NCBI GenBank assembly: GCA_937895435.1
Contig: CALAXT010000056.1
Span: forward strand, 26,605 to 90,604
DNA from: an uncultured Paracoccaceae bacterium
GTDB taxonomy: Bacteria > Pseudomonadota > Alphaproteobacteria > Rhodobacterales > Rhodobacteraceae
Direction of reading: 5' to 3'
Length of the DNA stretch: 64,000 nucleotides
Shown here: piece after piece, positions 25,765 through 34,923 of the stretch
How the letters are laid out: the number at the start of each line of letters is the position of its first letter
Position numbering within the stretch: position 1 is the stretch's first letter
The notes under the pieces: model-generated
Seen by the model: the letters and a program-made list of their open reading frames with translations, nothing else
What the model was told of the DNA's origin: nothing
Database searches by the model: none
Translations under genes and position numbers: made by a program

Positions 25765-26376
25765 CTAAGTCTGATCGCCCGCCTCTAACCGCACCAAATC
25801 CCGCTCGCCCAGAGCAAACCGCGCCAAAACGGCAGGATACAACTGATGTTCCATTGCCAGAACACGGGCACCTAACGTTTGCGGAGTGTCACCAGGTAAA
25901 ACCGGCACACGGGCTTGACCCAGAATTGGGCCCTCATCTAGGGCGGCGGTAACCTCATGCACCGTGCAACCGGCCTCATGTTCGCATGCGGCCAACGCGC
26001 GGGCATGGGTATCAAGCCCACGGTATTTTGGCAAAAGGGACGGGTGGATGTTTAGCAAACGGCCAGCATAATGCGCTACAAACTCTGGCCCTAAAATGCG
26101 CATAAACCCTGCCAAGCAGACAATATCTGGCTGAGCGGCATCAATCAAATCCATCAATGCCACTTCGAATGCGGCCCGGTCACCACCAAAGCCGCGGTGA
26201 TCAAGCACCGCGGTCGGCACCCCCAAATCAGCTGCCAATTGCAGCCCGCCCGCATCTGCACGATTAGACACCACCAAAACGGGCCGGGCTGGGTGGGTGC
26301 CATACATACTGCGCACAAGCGCCACCATGTTTGACCCACCACCAGAAATCAGCAGCGCAACCCGCGCATGGCTCAT
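25765..26376 (-). CDS. purN: Phosphoribosylglycinamide formyltransferase
   Basis: This 203-residue enzyme uses 10-formyl-THF to formylate GAR (purine step 3). The phosphate loop ISGGGSNM is at the start. The catalytic Asn/His/Asp region reads [22 protein letters not shown], with [12 protein letters not shown] further on. Its ATG overlaps the purM stop by four bases. Confidence 0.97.
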   Translation of the reverse strand: MSHARVALLISGGGSNMVALVRSMYGTHPARPVLVVSNRADAGGLQLAADLGVPTAVLDHRGFGGDRAAFEVALMDLIDAAQPDIVCLAGFMRILGPEFVAHYAGRLLNIHPSLLPKYRGLDTHARALAACEHEAGCTVHEVTAALDEGPILGQARVPVLPGDTPQTLGARVLAMEHQLYPAVLARFALGERDLVRLEAGDQT

Positions 26377-27440
26377 GCCAATTGTCCGTTGTAGTGCACA
26401 CCGGTCGTCGCTGTGATCTCACCCAAGCGGTGAACACTCTGCCCTTCTGCTTGCAAAAGCGCCGCCAGCGTTTCAGCCCGATCAGCCGCCACAACCACAA
26501 CCATCCCGATGCCACAGTTAAAGGTTTTCAGCATTTCCGCTTGTGAAATACCACCATGCTGGGCCAACCAGCCAAACACGCCCGGCATCGCCCATGCCCC
26601 CAAATCAATCTGTGCGCCCATATTGTCAGGCAGCACGCGCGGCAGATTTTCTGTCAGGCCACCGCCGGTGATATGGGCCATGGCATGGACACCGCCGGCG
26701 CGCAGAGCAGCCAAAGCCGGGCGAACATAAAGCCGCGTTGGCTCTAAAAGTGCGGCCCCAAGGCTGCGCGGCGCGTCGGAACCCGGCACAGCAAAGGGGG
26801 CTGGCGCGTCCCACCCAAGCCCGCTGCGGTCGACAATTTTGCGCACCAGCGAAAAGCCGTTGGAATGCACACCGCTGGCGCCCAAGCCCAACAACACATC
26901 GCCCACCGCCACATCACGCGGCAAAGCGCCCCCGCGCTCCATCGCACCCACCGCAAACCCTGCCAAATCAAAGTCACCACCGTGATACATCCCCGGCATC
27001 TCGGCTGTCTCGCCCCCAATCAGCGCGCAGCCACTTTGGGCGCAGCCATCGGCAATGCCCTCAATCACTTGTGCGGCTTGATCAAGCTCCAGCTTGCCTG
27101 TCGCGAAATAATCCAGAAAAAACAACGGTTCGGCACCTTGGCAGATCAGATCGTTGACGCACATCGCCACAAGATCAATGCCCACACTGCCAACATGACC
27201 AGTTTCAATTGCAATGCGCAGCTTCGTGCCGACCCCATCGGTCGCAGCCACCAAAACAGGGTCCGCGTACCCCGCTGCTTTCAAATCAAACAGCGCGCCA
27301 AACCCACCCAAACCTGACATCACCCCATCGCGACGCGTCCGGGCAGCGGCCGGTTTGATGCGTTCGACCAAAGCATTTCCGGCATCAATATCGACGCCCG
27401 CATCGGCGTAGCTAAGCCCGTTTTTTGTCGTCTCGGTCAT
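26373..27440 (-). CDS. purM: AIR synthetase (phosphoribosylformylglycinamidine cyclo-ligase)
   Basis: This 355-residue ATP-dependent enzyme closes the imidazole ring in purine step 5. Motifs include [19 protein letters not shown] at the start, [10 protein letters not shown] and [12 protein letters not shown] start at [15 protein letters not shown], behind AAGGGTGG; an upstream extension is not conserved. It is coupled to purN. Confidence 0.97.
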   Translation of the reverse strand: MTETTKNGLSYADAGVDIDAGNALVERIKPAAARTRRDGVMSGLGGFGALFDLKAAGYADPVLVAATDGVGTKLRIAIETGHVGSVGIDLVAMCVNDLICQGAEPLFFLDYFATGKLELDQAAQVIEGIADGCAQSGCALIGGETAEMPGMYHGGDFDLAGFAVGAMERGGALPRDVAVGDVLLGLGASGVHSNGFSLVRKIVDRSGLGWDAPAPFAVPGSDAPRSLGAALLEPTRLYVRPALAALRAGGVHAMAHITGGGLTENLPRVLPDNMGAQIDLGAWAMPGVFGWLAQHGGISQAEMLKTFNCGIGMVVVVAADRAETLAALLQAEGQSVHRLGEITATTGVHYNGQLA

Positions 27441-27589
27441 CGCGCCACCCTTGTCGCTTTTAGAAAACCCACGCATTGCGTTATTTGTGCCTCGCATAAA
27501 CCATCGGCCCTCGCACCGCAACGGGCCAGCATGGGGGCTGCATGGGGGCAAATGCCCAAGCTGGGGGCCCGATCTGCGCCCCATCTGGC

Positions 27590-27617
27590 TTGACCAATGC
27601 CAGTGGTATGCTAGGAA
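27590..27617 (+). promoter_or_regulatory. Candidate tRNA promoter
   Basis: TTGACC and TAGGAA are 16 bases apart and end 12 bases before the mature tRNA, a normal distance for a tRNA with a short leader. Confidence 0.5.
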
Positions 27618-27628
27618 CGCCACAGGTT

Positions 27629-27704
27629 GGGCCTGTAGCTCAATGGTTAGAGCAGGGCGCTCATAACGCCTTGGTTGGGGGTTCGAGTCCCTCCGGGCCT
27701 ACCA
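27629..27704 (+). tRNA. tRNA with CAT anticodon (Ile2 or Met)
   Basis: This 76-nt cloverleaf has an acceptor arm GGGCCTG/CGGGCCT with encoded CCA, the D-arm TAGCTCAATGGTTAGAGCA, and the anticodon loop CTCATAA. The T-loop is TTCGAGT. The G1-U72 end and the variable region TTGGT recall tRNA-Ile2, whose C34 is changed to lysidine by TilS, more than the elongator tRNA-Met. It is not the initiator, because the D-arm and anticodon stem lack initiator features such as three G-C pairs next to the loop. Confidence 0.95.
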
Positions 27705-27741
27705 ACCGTAAAACGCACGCACGCGCAACCCTGCGCCAAAA

Positions 27742-28857
27742 TCAGGCCCCAAGACTGAGGCCGGCGATAAAGGCGCGCCCCTCGGGTGACAGGTCACTGT
27801 CAGACAAAATCTTTTTGACTTGCGCCAAAGCATCGTTTGCGGCGTCTAGCTCTGGCAGGGGTTTGATCTGGGTAATTTTATCAAAATCTGCAAAAAACTG
27901 ACCATCATCGCGTTCAGAAAATGAGGCGCAAAGAAAGCTATTTGCCGCTTCAAATTGCCAGGCAAGGTTCTGGCGATTTTCTGCGCCAAACATTTCAACA
28001 TCATGGTTTGGCGGCAGCGAAAGCTTGTCAGACAGGCCCATCAAGAACTTCCGCACCCGACGCGCCTGCGGTTCTGGCAATGCATGATTGGCACGACGTG
28101 CAATTTCCATCAAGCTTGTTGGAATGCTTGGGTTTGCATCAGAAAACCGCCGCAAATTTTCCGGGAATTTAAGCCCTGAATGCTGCAAAAAATCCTCGAC
28201 TGATCCGCCCGAGGCCCGAATGTCAGAATAATCACGCACGACAAACCGTGCTGTGTCAAAAACTTCTGTCCAGGCTTCCAGCATCAACTGATAGTCGAAA
28301 TGGATGGAACGCGCGTACTGCCCGACCGCGTCATCGCGCAGGGCGGCCACAGTGTGGCCAAATTTCAATCGCTGCCCATGCCAAGAAATCAAATAATCGT
28401 CTGGCCGACGCAATGTGGCAACAATCGTTACATCCGACACATCAAATGCAGTCTTCAGCAACTCTATCAACCGAACATCAGCAGCGGCAAAGTTTGAAAG
28501 AACCTCACCACACAAAATCATCGCACGCGGCTTGAGGGTTGCGATCTGTTCATTGATTGCCACAAACATCTTTCGAAAGTGCGGCAAATTTTTGTGAAAC
28601 GGGGGCACTGTCCCGTGCGCAACATCGGCGATCATGCGAAAGGCCAGCGCATTGTGCGGCTCACGCACATTGATGGGCAGATCCCCCTCAAAATCGGCAC
28701 CGTTCAGCGCTGCGGCAATATTATGGCTAAAGCCTTGGCTTTCGACGCTGGGATAAAGAATGCCCGCCTTGAGCAGCCCAAGATAATTCTGGGACAAAAA
28801 CCGCTGAAGTGAGGTTGAACCGACCTTATGATGGCCCATAAAAATGACAAGCTTCAT
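27742..28857 (-). CDS. Sulfotransferase-like P-loop protein
   Basis: This 371-residue protein begins MKLVIFMGHHKVGSTSLQRF. HKVGSTS matches the 5'-phosphosulfate (PAPS) binding loop of bacterial sulfotransferases. A matching 3'-phosphate region may be TIVATLRRPDDYLISW, with Arg and Ser at the expected spacing. Acceptor is unknown; surface polysaccharides are the usual guess. It is alone between a tRNA and the LysR/SbtA pair and may be accessory. It could also be a related P-loop enzyme with another substrate. Confidence 0.7.
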   Translation of the reverse strand: MKLVIFMGHHKVGSTSLQRFLSQNYLGLLKAGILYPSVESQGFSHNIAAALNGADFEGDLPINVREPHNALAFRMIADVAHGTVPPFHKNLPHFRKMFVAINEQIATLKPRAMILCGEVLSNFAAADVRLIELLKTAFDVSDVTIVATLRRPDDYLISWHGQRLKFGHTVAALRDDAVGQYARSIHFDYQLMLEAWTEVFDTARFVVRDYSDIRASGGSVEDFLQHSGLKFPENLRRFSDANPSIPTSLMEIARRANHALPEPQARRVRKFLMGLSDKLSLPPNHDVEMFGAENRQNLAWQFEAANSFLCASFSERDDGQFFADFDKITQIKPLPELDAANDALAQVKKILSDSDLSPEGRAFIAGLSLGA

Positions 28858-28961
28858 ACCCTGGAACTTTCAATCTGGTTGTGGTCTGCGCAACATTCCC
28901 CAACATGATTTGTCACTCGTAATGCCGGATCTACATCAAATCAACACAGGATGCCCGGCAA

Positions 28962-29885
28962 TCAGCGCTCTATGCCCCGCAATGCCAATCCAAGGGTCTG
29001 TGCCGCCCCATGTAGCGCAGATATCAGCATATCATGCCCTGCCCCCAGTGTGTCTTGGCCACGCGCCAGCAGAGCAATATCACGGCTCGCATTTGCAATT
29101 TGCAGGGGCCGCACCGTGACCTCATCGCGAAAAACGGCCTGACGGCGAGTGAAAAGTTCGGGCAAGATTGCGACGCCAATCCCTGATGCGGCCATCAACA
29201 CAATCGAATCCAGCGTTGTGCCTTCGTAATCATCTGACACGATCCCCCCACAATCAGCCGCCAGCGCATACACAATCCGCGACAACCGGTGCCCCTGATC
29301 CAGCGTCAGCAGTTGCCGGCCGCGCAGATCTTCTGCCCGCACCCCAGATTGCGAACGGGCCAAAATATCATCGCGCGCCACCGCAACCCAGAGCGTTTCG
29401 TTAAACAGACGCCGCTGATGCGTGTTGGGGTGATCCTCGGGGGTTGAGATGATCAGATCAAACTGGCCAGATTTCAGACCACGTTCCAGATCACGGGTAT
29501 TTTCTTCGCGCACGATCACCCGCAGGCCGGGCTGCTGGCGGTGAATGTCATGAATGACCTGAGGCAACAAATAGGGCCCAATTGACGGCAAGACACCCAG
29601 CCGCAACCGCCCCGAAAACGGCAAATCGCTGGCCATCGCACTGCGCAGATCGCGCATGTCGCGCAGAATTTTTTGCGCACGCAAGATCAGCTCTTCGCCC
29701 TTGGCGGTCGCCTGCAGCCCTCCCCGGCCACGCTCAAAGATTCGCAACCCCAGCTCGGTCTCAACAGCAGCGATCTGGGCAGACAGGCTGGGCTGGCTGA
29801 CATTCAATGCCTCAGCCGCCAATCCAAACCGCCCCAACCGATGGACGGTCACAATGTAATCCAACTGACGCAAGGTGGGACGCAT
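28962..29885 (-). CDS. LysR-family regulator, OxyR-like but without the peroxidatic Cys
   Basis: This 307-residue protein has a winged helix-turn-helix (residues 5-64, SQPSLSAQIAAVETELGL) and a periplasmic-binding-like effector domain. The region around residues 195-212 reads TLDQGHRLSRIVYALAADC. OxyR has Cys in place of Arg200 here, so the redox switch is absent. It is divergent from the SbtA gene, with paired inverted repeats between them, so it probably regulates that transporter. The co-inducer is unknown. Confidence 0.88.
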   Translation of the reverse strand: MRPTLRQLDYIVTVHRLGRFGLAAEALNVSQPSLSAQIAAVETELGLRIFERGRGGLQATAKGEELILRAQKILRDMRDLRSAMASDLPFSGRLRLGVLPSIGPYLLPQVIHDIHRQQPGLRVIVREENTRDLERGLKSGQFDLIISTPEDHPNTHQRRLFNETLWVAVARDDILARSQSGVRAEDLRGRQLLTLDQGHRLSRIVYALAADCGGIVSDDYEGTTLDSIVLMAASGIGVAILPELFTRRQAVFRDEVTVRPLQIANASRDIALLARGQDTLGAGHDMLISALHGAAQTLGLALRGIER

Positions 29886-29894
29886 ATCATAGCC

Positions 29895-29923
29895 TTAAAC
29901 TATATATTATGTTTAATTATAGT
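29895..29923. promoter_or_regulatory. Overlapping inverted repeats, candidate LysR operator
   Basis: TTAAAC-N10-GTTTAA (29895-29916) and ACTATA-N13-TATAGT (29899-29923) interlock in the 91-base divergent spacer. Both fit the size of LysR-type T-N11-A sites. The stretch is very AT-rich compared with its flanks. Confidence 0.55.
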
Positions 29924-29976
29924 ATTGGATTAATGAAAAATCACAAGGCATCTGGCACATAAATCTGAAAGGACGC

Positions 29977-30942
29977 ATGATGCCCGACATTCTCGATACG
30001 CTTGCCAGCAATTTGGTCGTACCAACTATTTTGTTTTTTGTTTTGGGATTGCTGGCGGCCTTTGCGCGCAGCGATCTGTCAATCCCGGGCGGCGCGGCCA
30101 AATTCATGTCGCTTTATCTGCTGCTGGCCATTGGTTTTAAGGGCGGCAACAGCCTGGCACAGCATGGGATGGGGCCCGATCTCTTTGCCGCTATGGCAGC
30201 GGGTGTTGCGCTATCATTCTTTGGTCCATTTGTGGCCTATGGGCTGTTGCGGACCATGACGGGGCTTGACCGGCTGAACGCTGCCGCAGTTGCCGGGCAT
30301 TATGGCTCAATTTCCATTGTGACCTATGTCACGGCCACACATTTGCTTAGCCTGATGGAGATCGCACAAAGTGGTGCAATGGTTGCTGTTGCAGCGATGA
30401 TGGAAGTCCCCGCGATCATATCTGCGTTGTGGCTGGCGCGCAGATCAGCCGGGCCCAGCCTGCAACAATCGGGTGTGATGCGCGATATTTTGGCCAATGG
30501 GTCCATCGTTTTGCTGGCAGGGGCCTTTGTGATTGGCGCTGTTACGGGCGGGCGGGGGATGGATATGGTGGCGCCCTTTGTGGTGACACCGTTCACGGGC
30601 ATCTTGTGTTTGTTCTTGTTGGATATGGGGCTGTCCTCGGGGCGCAGCCTGATGCGCAATGCCCATATGCTAAGCGTTGGGTTATTTGCCTTTGGCGTCA
30701 TCATGCCACTGACGGGGGCGACCATGGCATTTGGTTTGGGCCATATCTTCGGTATCACGGGGGGGGATCTGTTTTTGTTGATGGTCCTGGCAGGATCAGC
30801 CTCTTACATCGCGGTGCCCGCCGCGATGCGGGTGGCATTGCCACAGGCCGAGGCCGGTATTTATCTGACACTGTCGCTTGGGGTTTCTTTTCCGTTCAAC
30901 GTCACAATCGGGCTGCCACTTTATCTGTGGGCCGCGCTGTGA
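29977..30942 (+). CDS. sbtA: SbtA-family sodium-dependent bicarbonate transporter
   Basis: This 321-residue membrane protein has about ten spans in two inverted halves. It matches the SbtA/DUF897 family, which in cyanobacteria imports bicarbonate with sodium. Conserved small-residue stretches appear in AVAGHYGSISIVTYVTA and LAGSASYIAVPAAMR. Either of two adjacent ATGs (29977, 29980) may be used; AAAGGA is better spaced for the second. No SbtB-like PII partner gene is next to it. The substrate in this lineage is unproven. Confidence 0.88.
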   Translation: MMPDILDTLASNLVVPTILFFVLGLLAAFARSDLSIPGGAAKFMSLYLLLAIGFKGGNSLAQHGMGPDLFAAMAAGVALSFFGPFVAYGLLRTMTGLDRLNAAAVAGHYGSISIVTYVTATHLLSLMEIAQSGAMVAVAAMMEVPAIISALWLARRSAGPSLQQSGVMRDILANGSIVLLAGAFVIGAVTGGRGMDMVAPFVVTPFTGILCLFLLDMGLSSGRSLMRNAHMLSVGLFAFGVIMPLTGATMAFGLGHIFGITGGDLFLLMVLAGSASYIAVPAAMRVALPQAEAGIYLTLSLGVSFPFNVTIGLPLYLWAAL

Positions 30943-30958
30943 AAACAGAAGAAAAATT

Positions 30959-31042
30959 TGGTGCGGGTGGTCGGACTCGAACCGACACTCCTTGCGGAAA
31001 GGGTGTTTGAGACCCTCGCGTCTACCGTTCCGCCACACCCGC
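30959..31042 (-). tRNA. tRNA-Leu (CAA)
   Basis: On the reverse strand an 84-nt class II tRNA begins GCGGGTGTGGCGGAACGG and ends with encoded CCA. The anticodon loop CTCAAAC gives anticodon CAA, reading UUG. A long variable arm (TTTCCGCAAGGAGT region) and the T-loop TTCGAGT confirm leucine identity. Confidence 0.96.
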
Positions 31043-31220
31043 ACGAACGTACCCATCGGTAGTGGCAGGAACAACACCCGCCATGGGAACAGCGCTTCCT
31101 TAGCCTGCGGCTTTGCGCGCGTCAACGCCGAGTTGACCGCCAAATCACATTGGCCCTTTCCGTTTGTCGGAAATCGCGCGATACCGTGACAAAATCCATG
31201 ACCAACACCACAGGTGCAAA

Positions 31221-31694
31221 ATGACCCGTGCCCAGATCAGCCTTGTCGCAGCCGTCGGATCTACCTTGCTTTTGGCGGCAGCTTTTGGGTTTCAGGCATT
31301 GGGATATGCGCCATGCAAACTGTGTTTGTGGCAACGCTGGCCGCATGGGCTTGCGATGGTTTTGGGGGGATGGGCGCTGTTGGCGGTGATGGGGCGCGCG
31401 CCCCTGCCCCGCATCGCTGTGTGGCTGGGTGCCAGTGCTGCAGCCACAAGCGCAGTGCTGGGGGGGTATCACACCGGTGTGGAACAGGGCTGGTGGCCAG
31501 GCCCTGATTCTTGCACGGGCCAACCGATTGCCGGGCTGAGCCCCGCTGATCTGCTGATGCAAATCATGGCAGCCCCTATCATTCGCTGTGACGACATTGC
31601 TTGGTCGTTACTGGGCTTGTCGATGGCCTCTTGGAACATGCTGGCGTCGGGTGGTTTGGCTGTCGTGTGGCTGTTGGCTACGCGCCGGACTTAG
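31221..31694 (+). CDS. dsbB: Disulfide bond formation protein DsbB
   Basis: This 157-residue inner-membrane protein has four spans and reoxidises DsbA with quinone. The first cysteine pair is CKLC in APCKLCLWQRWPH, with the quinone-contacting Arg nearby. The second pair is Cys in GPDSCTGQ and PIIRCDDIAW. I start at MTRAQISLVAAVGST; the upstream frame is hydrophilic and not conserved. No dsbA is adjacent. Confidence 0.93.
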   Translation: MTRAQISLVAAVGSTLLLAAAFGFQALGYAPCKLCLWQRWPHGLAMVLGGWALLAVMGRAPLPRIAVWLGASAAATSAVLGGYHTGVEQGWWPGPDSCTGQPIAGLSPADLLMQIMAAPIIRCDDIAWSLLGLSMASWNMLASGGLAVVWLLATRRT

Positions 31695-31747
31695 ACCAGC
31701 CACCCTGCACGCCAAACGATCGCAAATGCTTGCGGTGGTATGAGTGA

Positions 31748-31777
31748 TTGCACCCCATATCCACGATGGTCTATAAG
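31748..31777 (+). promoter_or_regulatory. Candidate gyrA promoter
   Basis: TTGCAC and TATAAG are 18 bases apart, about 45 bases upstream of the gyrA GTG start. Confidence 0.5.
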
Positions 31778-31819
31778 AGGCGCGACTATATCTAGCACCC
31801 AAAGTAAAGGCCCTGCCCC

Positions 31820-34579
31820 GTGAGTGATCGCCCCGACGCGCCCAACGATGTGCCCGAACCCGCAAACGTCGGACCATCTGAAACCGGACCCACCGGACGC
31901 GCACCCTATGATGGACCGTCGATCTCTATCTCGGAAGAGATGAAGACCAGCTATCTTGATTATGCGATGAGCGTGATTGTCAGCCGCGCTATTCCTGATC
32001 TGCGCGACGGATTAAAGCCTGTGCACCGCCGGATTCTTTACGCGATGCACGAAACTGGCAACACACATGAAAAGTCATACCGCAAATCGGCCCGCCCGGT
32101 TGGTGATGTGATGGGCAAATATCACCCCCACGGCGATAGTGCGATTTATGATGCACTGGTGCGGATGGCGCAGCCATTTTCAATGTCATTGCCACTTTTG
32201 GATGGTCAGGGCAATTTCGGATCGATGGATGGTGATAGTGCTGCGGCGATGCGCTACACTGAGGTGCGGATGGATAAGCCTGCGGCGTTCTTGTTGGCCG
32301 ATATCGACAAGGAAACCGTTAATTTTCAAGACAACTATGATGGCAAAGACCGTGAACCAACGGTTTTGCCAGCCCGTTTCCCCAATATGTTGGTCAATGG
32401 CGCTGGCGGTATTGCTGTGGGTATGGCCACCAATATTCCGCCCCATAACTTGGGCGAAGTTATTGCCGCCACTTTGGCCCTGATTGAAACACCCGATCTG
32501 ACATCTGAACAGCTGATGGAATATGTGCCCGCCCCAGACTTTCCGACCGGCGCACAGATTATGGGCCGCTCAGGTGCGCGCAAGGCCTATCTTGAGGGAC
32601 GGGGCTCGGTGATTATTCGCGCCAAAACCCGTGTTGAGGAATTCCGCAAAGACCGCTTTGCCATCATCATTGATGAAATCCCCTATCAGGTGAACAAATC
32701 AGCGATGATCGAAAAGATCGCCGAACAGGTGCGTGATAAAAAGATTGAGGGCATCTCGCATGTCCAAGACGAATCTGATCGTACAGGCGTGCGTGTGGTG
32801 ATTGAGCTGAAGCGCGATGCGACGCCTGACGTTGTGCTTAACCAATTGTTCCGTTTTACACCGATGCAAACCACATTTGGCTGCAACATGTTGGCACTGA
32901 ACGGTGGCCGGCCCGAACAGCTGACGTTGCGCGACTTTCTGACCAACTTTATCGCATTCCGCGAAGAAGTCGTGGCACGCCGCACCGCCTACGAGCTGCG
33001 CCGCGCCCGCGAACGCAGCCACATTCTGTGCGGTCTGGCTGTGGCTGTGACCAATGTTGATGAAATCGTGGCCACCATCCGCGCCTCAGCCGATCCGGCC
33101 ACCGCGCGCGAACGGTTGATGACGCGGCGCTGGCCCGCAGGCGATATTGCTGAATATATTCGCCTGATTGATGACCCCAGCCATACCGTGAACGATGATG
33201 GCACCTATAACCTGTCCGAGGCGCAGGCCCGCGCGATTCTTGAATTGCGGCTGCAACGCCTGACCGCGATGGGTGTGCGTGAAGTGACCGATGAGCTGCG
33301 CGAATTGGCCGCCAAAATCAAAGATTACCTGGACATCCTGCGCTCACGCGACCGGATCATGGCGATCATCAGCACCGAACTGATAGAGGTGCGCAACGCC
33401 TTTGCTGTGCCGCGCCGCACAGAAATCGCCGATTGGGCCGGCGATATGGATGATGAAGACCTGATTGAACGCGAAGATATGGTGGTGACCATCACATCAG
33501 GTGGCTATATCAAACGTACCCCCTTGGCCGAATTCCGCGCACAGCGCCGGGGTGGCAAGGGTCTGGCCAGCATGTCGACCAAAGAAGACGATGTGGTGAC
33601 CACGCTTTTCGTGGCCAACACCCACACGCAACTGTTGTTCTTCACCACCGATGGTATGGTCTATAAGCTCAAGACATGGCGGCTGCCGATGGCGGGCCGC
33701 TCGGCCCGCGGCAAGGCGATTGTGAACATTTTGCCCATCGCGGTCGGCGTGTCGATTGCGGCCTTGATGCCGGTGGATGCTCCGGATACCGAATGGGAAA
33801 ACCTGCAGATTTTCTTTGCCACCTCGGATGGCGATGTCCGGCGAAATGCGCTCTCTGATTTTACCAATGTCATGCGCAACGGAAAAATCGCGATGAAGCT
33901 GCCCGAGGGTGTGCAACTGGTCAACGCGCGCATCTGCGCCGACACCGATGACGTGATGTTGGTCACTGCTTTGGGCCGTGCCATCCGGTTTGCCAGCACG
34001 GATGTGCGCATTTTCAAGGGCCGTGATTCGACGGGCGTGCGTGGCATTCGATTGGGGGCCACAGACCAAGTGGTGTCGATGTCGGTCATTCGCCATTTTG
34101 AGGCAACGCCCGCTGAACGCGCCGCCTATCTGAAGATGCGCCGTGCCCAAGAGGGCGCGCTGGATGATGGTGCCGAAGCCGATGACGAAGAAGACATGGT
34201 TGAGGCAGGGCAACTGTCACTTGAACGGTTTGCAGAAATGTCTGCGTCGGAAGATCTGATTTTGACCATCACAGCAATGGGTGCCGGCAAGCTGTCGTCC
34301 AGCCACGATTATCCGCTGCGCGGACGTGGGGGCCAAGGGGTCACGGCGATGGATCGTGCGATGCGGGGCGGGCCTTTGGTGGCCTGTTTCCCGGTGGAGC
34401 GCAGCGATCAGATCATGATGGCAACCTCAACCGGGCAATCGATCCGCTGCCCAGTTGAGGGTATTTCGTTCCGCTCACGGTCGGCTGGCGGTGTGCGGGT
34501 GTTTAACACGGGCGGCGATGAGGTTGTGGTGTCTGTCGCACGTATCGCCGATCAGGGCGAGGATGACACGGCTGAGTAA
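31820..34579 (+). CDS. gyrA: DNA gyrase subunit A
   Basis: This 919-residue type II topoisomerase subunit cuts and rejoins DNA during negative supercoiling. Catalytic Tyr146 lies in AAMRYTEVR. The quinolone region reads [15 protein letters not shown], so the E. coli Ser83 and Asp87 equivalents (Ser107, Asp111) are unchanged, which predicts no common quinolone-resistance substitution. The C-terminal pinwheel has the GyrA box-like RRGGKG. The start is GTG with AAAGG upstream. There is an acidic insertion near residue 775-795. Confidence 0.98.
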   Translation: MSDRPDAPNDVPEPANVGPSETGPTGRAPYDGPSISISEEMKTSYLDYAMSVIVSRAIPDLRDGLKPVHRRILYAMHETGNTHEKSYRKSARPVGDVMGKYHPHGDSAIYDALVRMAQPFSMSLPLLDGQGNFGSMDGDSAAAMRYTEVRMDKPAAFLLADIDKETVNFQDNYDGKDREPTVLPARFPNMLVNGAGGIAVGMATNIPPHNLGEVIAATLALIETPDLTSEQLMEYVPAPDFPTGAQIMGRSGARKAYLEGRGSVIIRAKTRVEEFRKDRFAIIIDEIPYQVNKSAMIEKIAEQVRDKKIEGISHVQDESDRTGVRVVIELKRDATPDVVLNQLFRFTPMQTTFGCNMLALNGGRPEQLTLRDFLTNFIAFREEVVARRTAYELRRARERSHILCGLAVAVTNVDEIVATIRASADPATARERLMTRRWPAGDIAEYIRLIDDPSHTVNDDGTYNLSEAQARAILELRLQRLTAMGVREVTDELRELAAKIKDYLDILRSRDRIMAIISTELIEVRNAFAVPRRTEIADWAGDMDDEDLIEREDMVVTITSGGYIKRTPLAEFRAQRRGGKGLASMSTKEDDVVTTLFVANTHTQLLFFTTDGMVYKLKTWRLPMAGRSARGKAIVNILPIAVGVSIAALMPVDAPDTEWENLQIFFATSDGDVRRNALSDFTNVMRNGKIAMKLPEGVQLVNARICADTDDVMLVTALGRAIRFASTDVRIFKGRDSTGVRGIRLGATDQVVSMSVIRHFEATPAERAAYLKMRRAQEGALDDGAEADDEEDMVEAGQLSLERFAEMSASEDLILTITAMGAGKLSSSHDYPLRGRGGQGVTAMDRAMRGGPLVACFPVERSDQIMMATSTGQSIRCPVEGISFRSRSAGGVRVFNTGGDEVVVSVARIADQGEDDTAE

Positions 34580-34913
34580 TCAGACCAATACACTTGCCCC
34601 AAGGCTGCGCCAATTTTTGGCGCAGCGCCCCTGTGATGCCCCATGCCTAAGCTACGCGCAGGTGATTGCAGCATTGGATATTCCACCACCAGCAATGGCG
34701 CGTCTGACACAGACGTTAGAAGAGCTAATGACCGTTGACACCGCCCAAGGTCACCCCCTGATTGCCGCGCGCGTTGTCAGCCGCGGCCCCGCAGCCCTGC
34801 CGGCGCGTGGCTTTTTTGACCATGCCGCAACCCTTGGCCATGACGTCAGCGATGCGGCCGCATTTCATCGCGCGCAATTGGCAGACCTTGGCAAAACGCC
34901 CCCCCTGCCCTAA
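34563..34913 (+). CDS. Small protein of unknown function overlapping gyrA
   Basis: This 116-residue protein begins [21 protein letters not shown] do not recognise it. The middle ([28 protein letters not shown]) looks helical and could form a helix-turn-helix-like unit. [23 protein letters not shown] is the most motif-like part and loosely recalls DNA alkyltransferase-like proteins, though I do not claim that. Its ATG lies 17 bases inside gyrA, so it is translationally coupled. A perfect GCTGCGCC/GGCGCAGC hairpin at 34604-34626 falls in its early codons. It is followed ten bases later by trmFO. Confidence 0.6.
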   Translation: MTRLSNQTNTLAPRLRQFLAQRPCDAPCLSYAQVIAALDIPPPAMARLTQTLEELMTVDTAQGHPLIAARVVSRGPAALPARGFFDHAATLGHDVSDAAAFHRAQLADLGKTPPLP

Positions 34914-34923
34914 AAGAAGCGCC

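Noticed and set aside
27629..31042. Integrated element with tRNA-derived attachment repeats
   Set aside because: No integrase, and no copy of the tRNA(CAT) 3' end or the tRNA-Leu end is seen at the other boundary.
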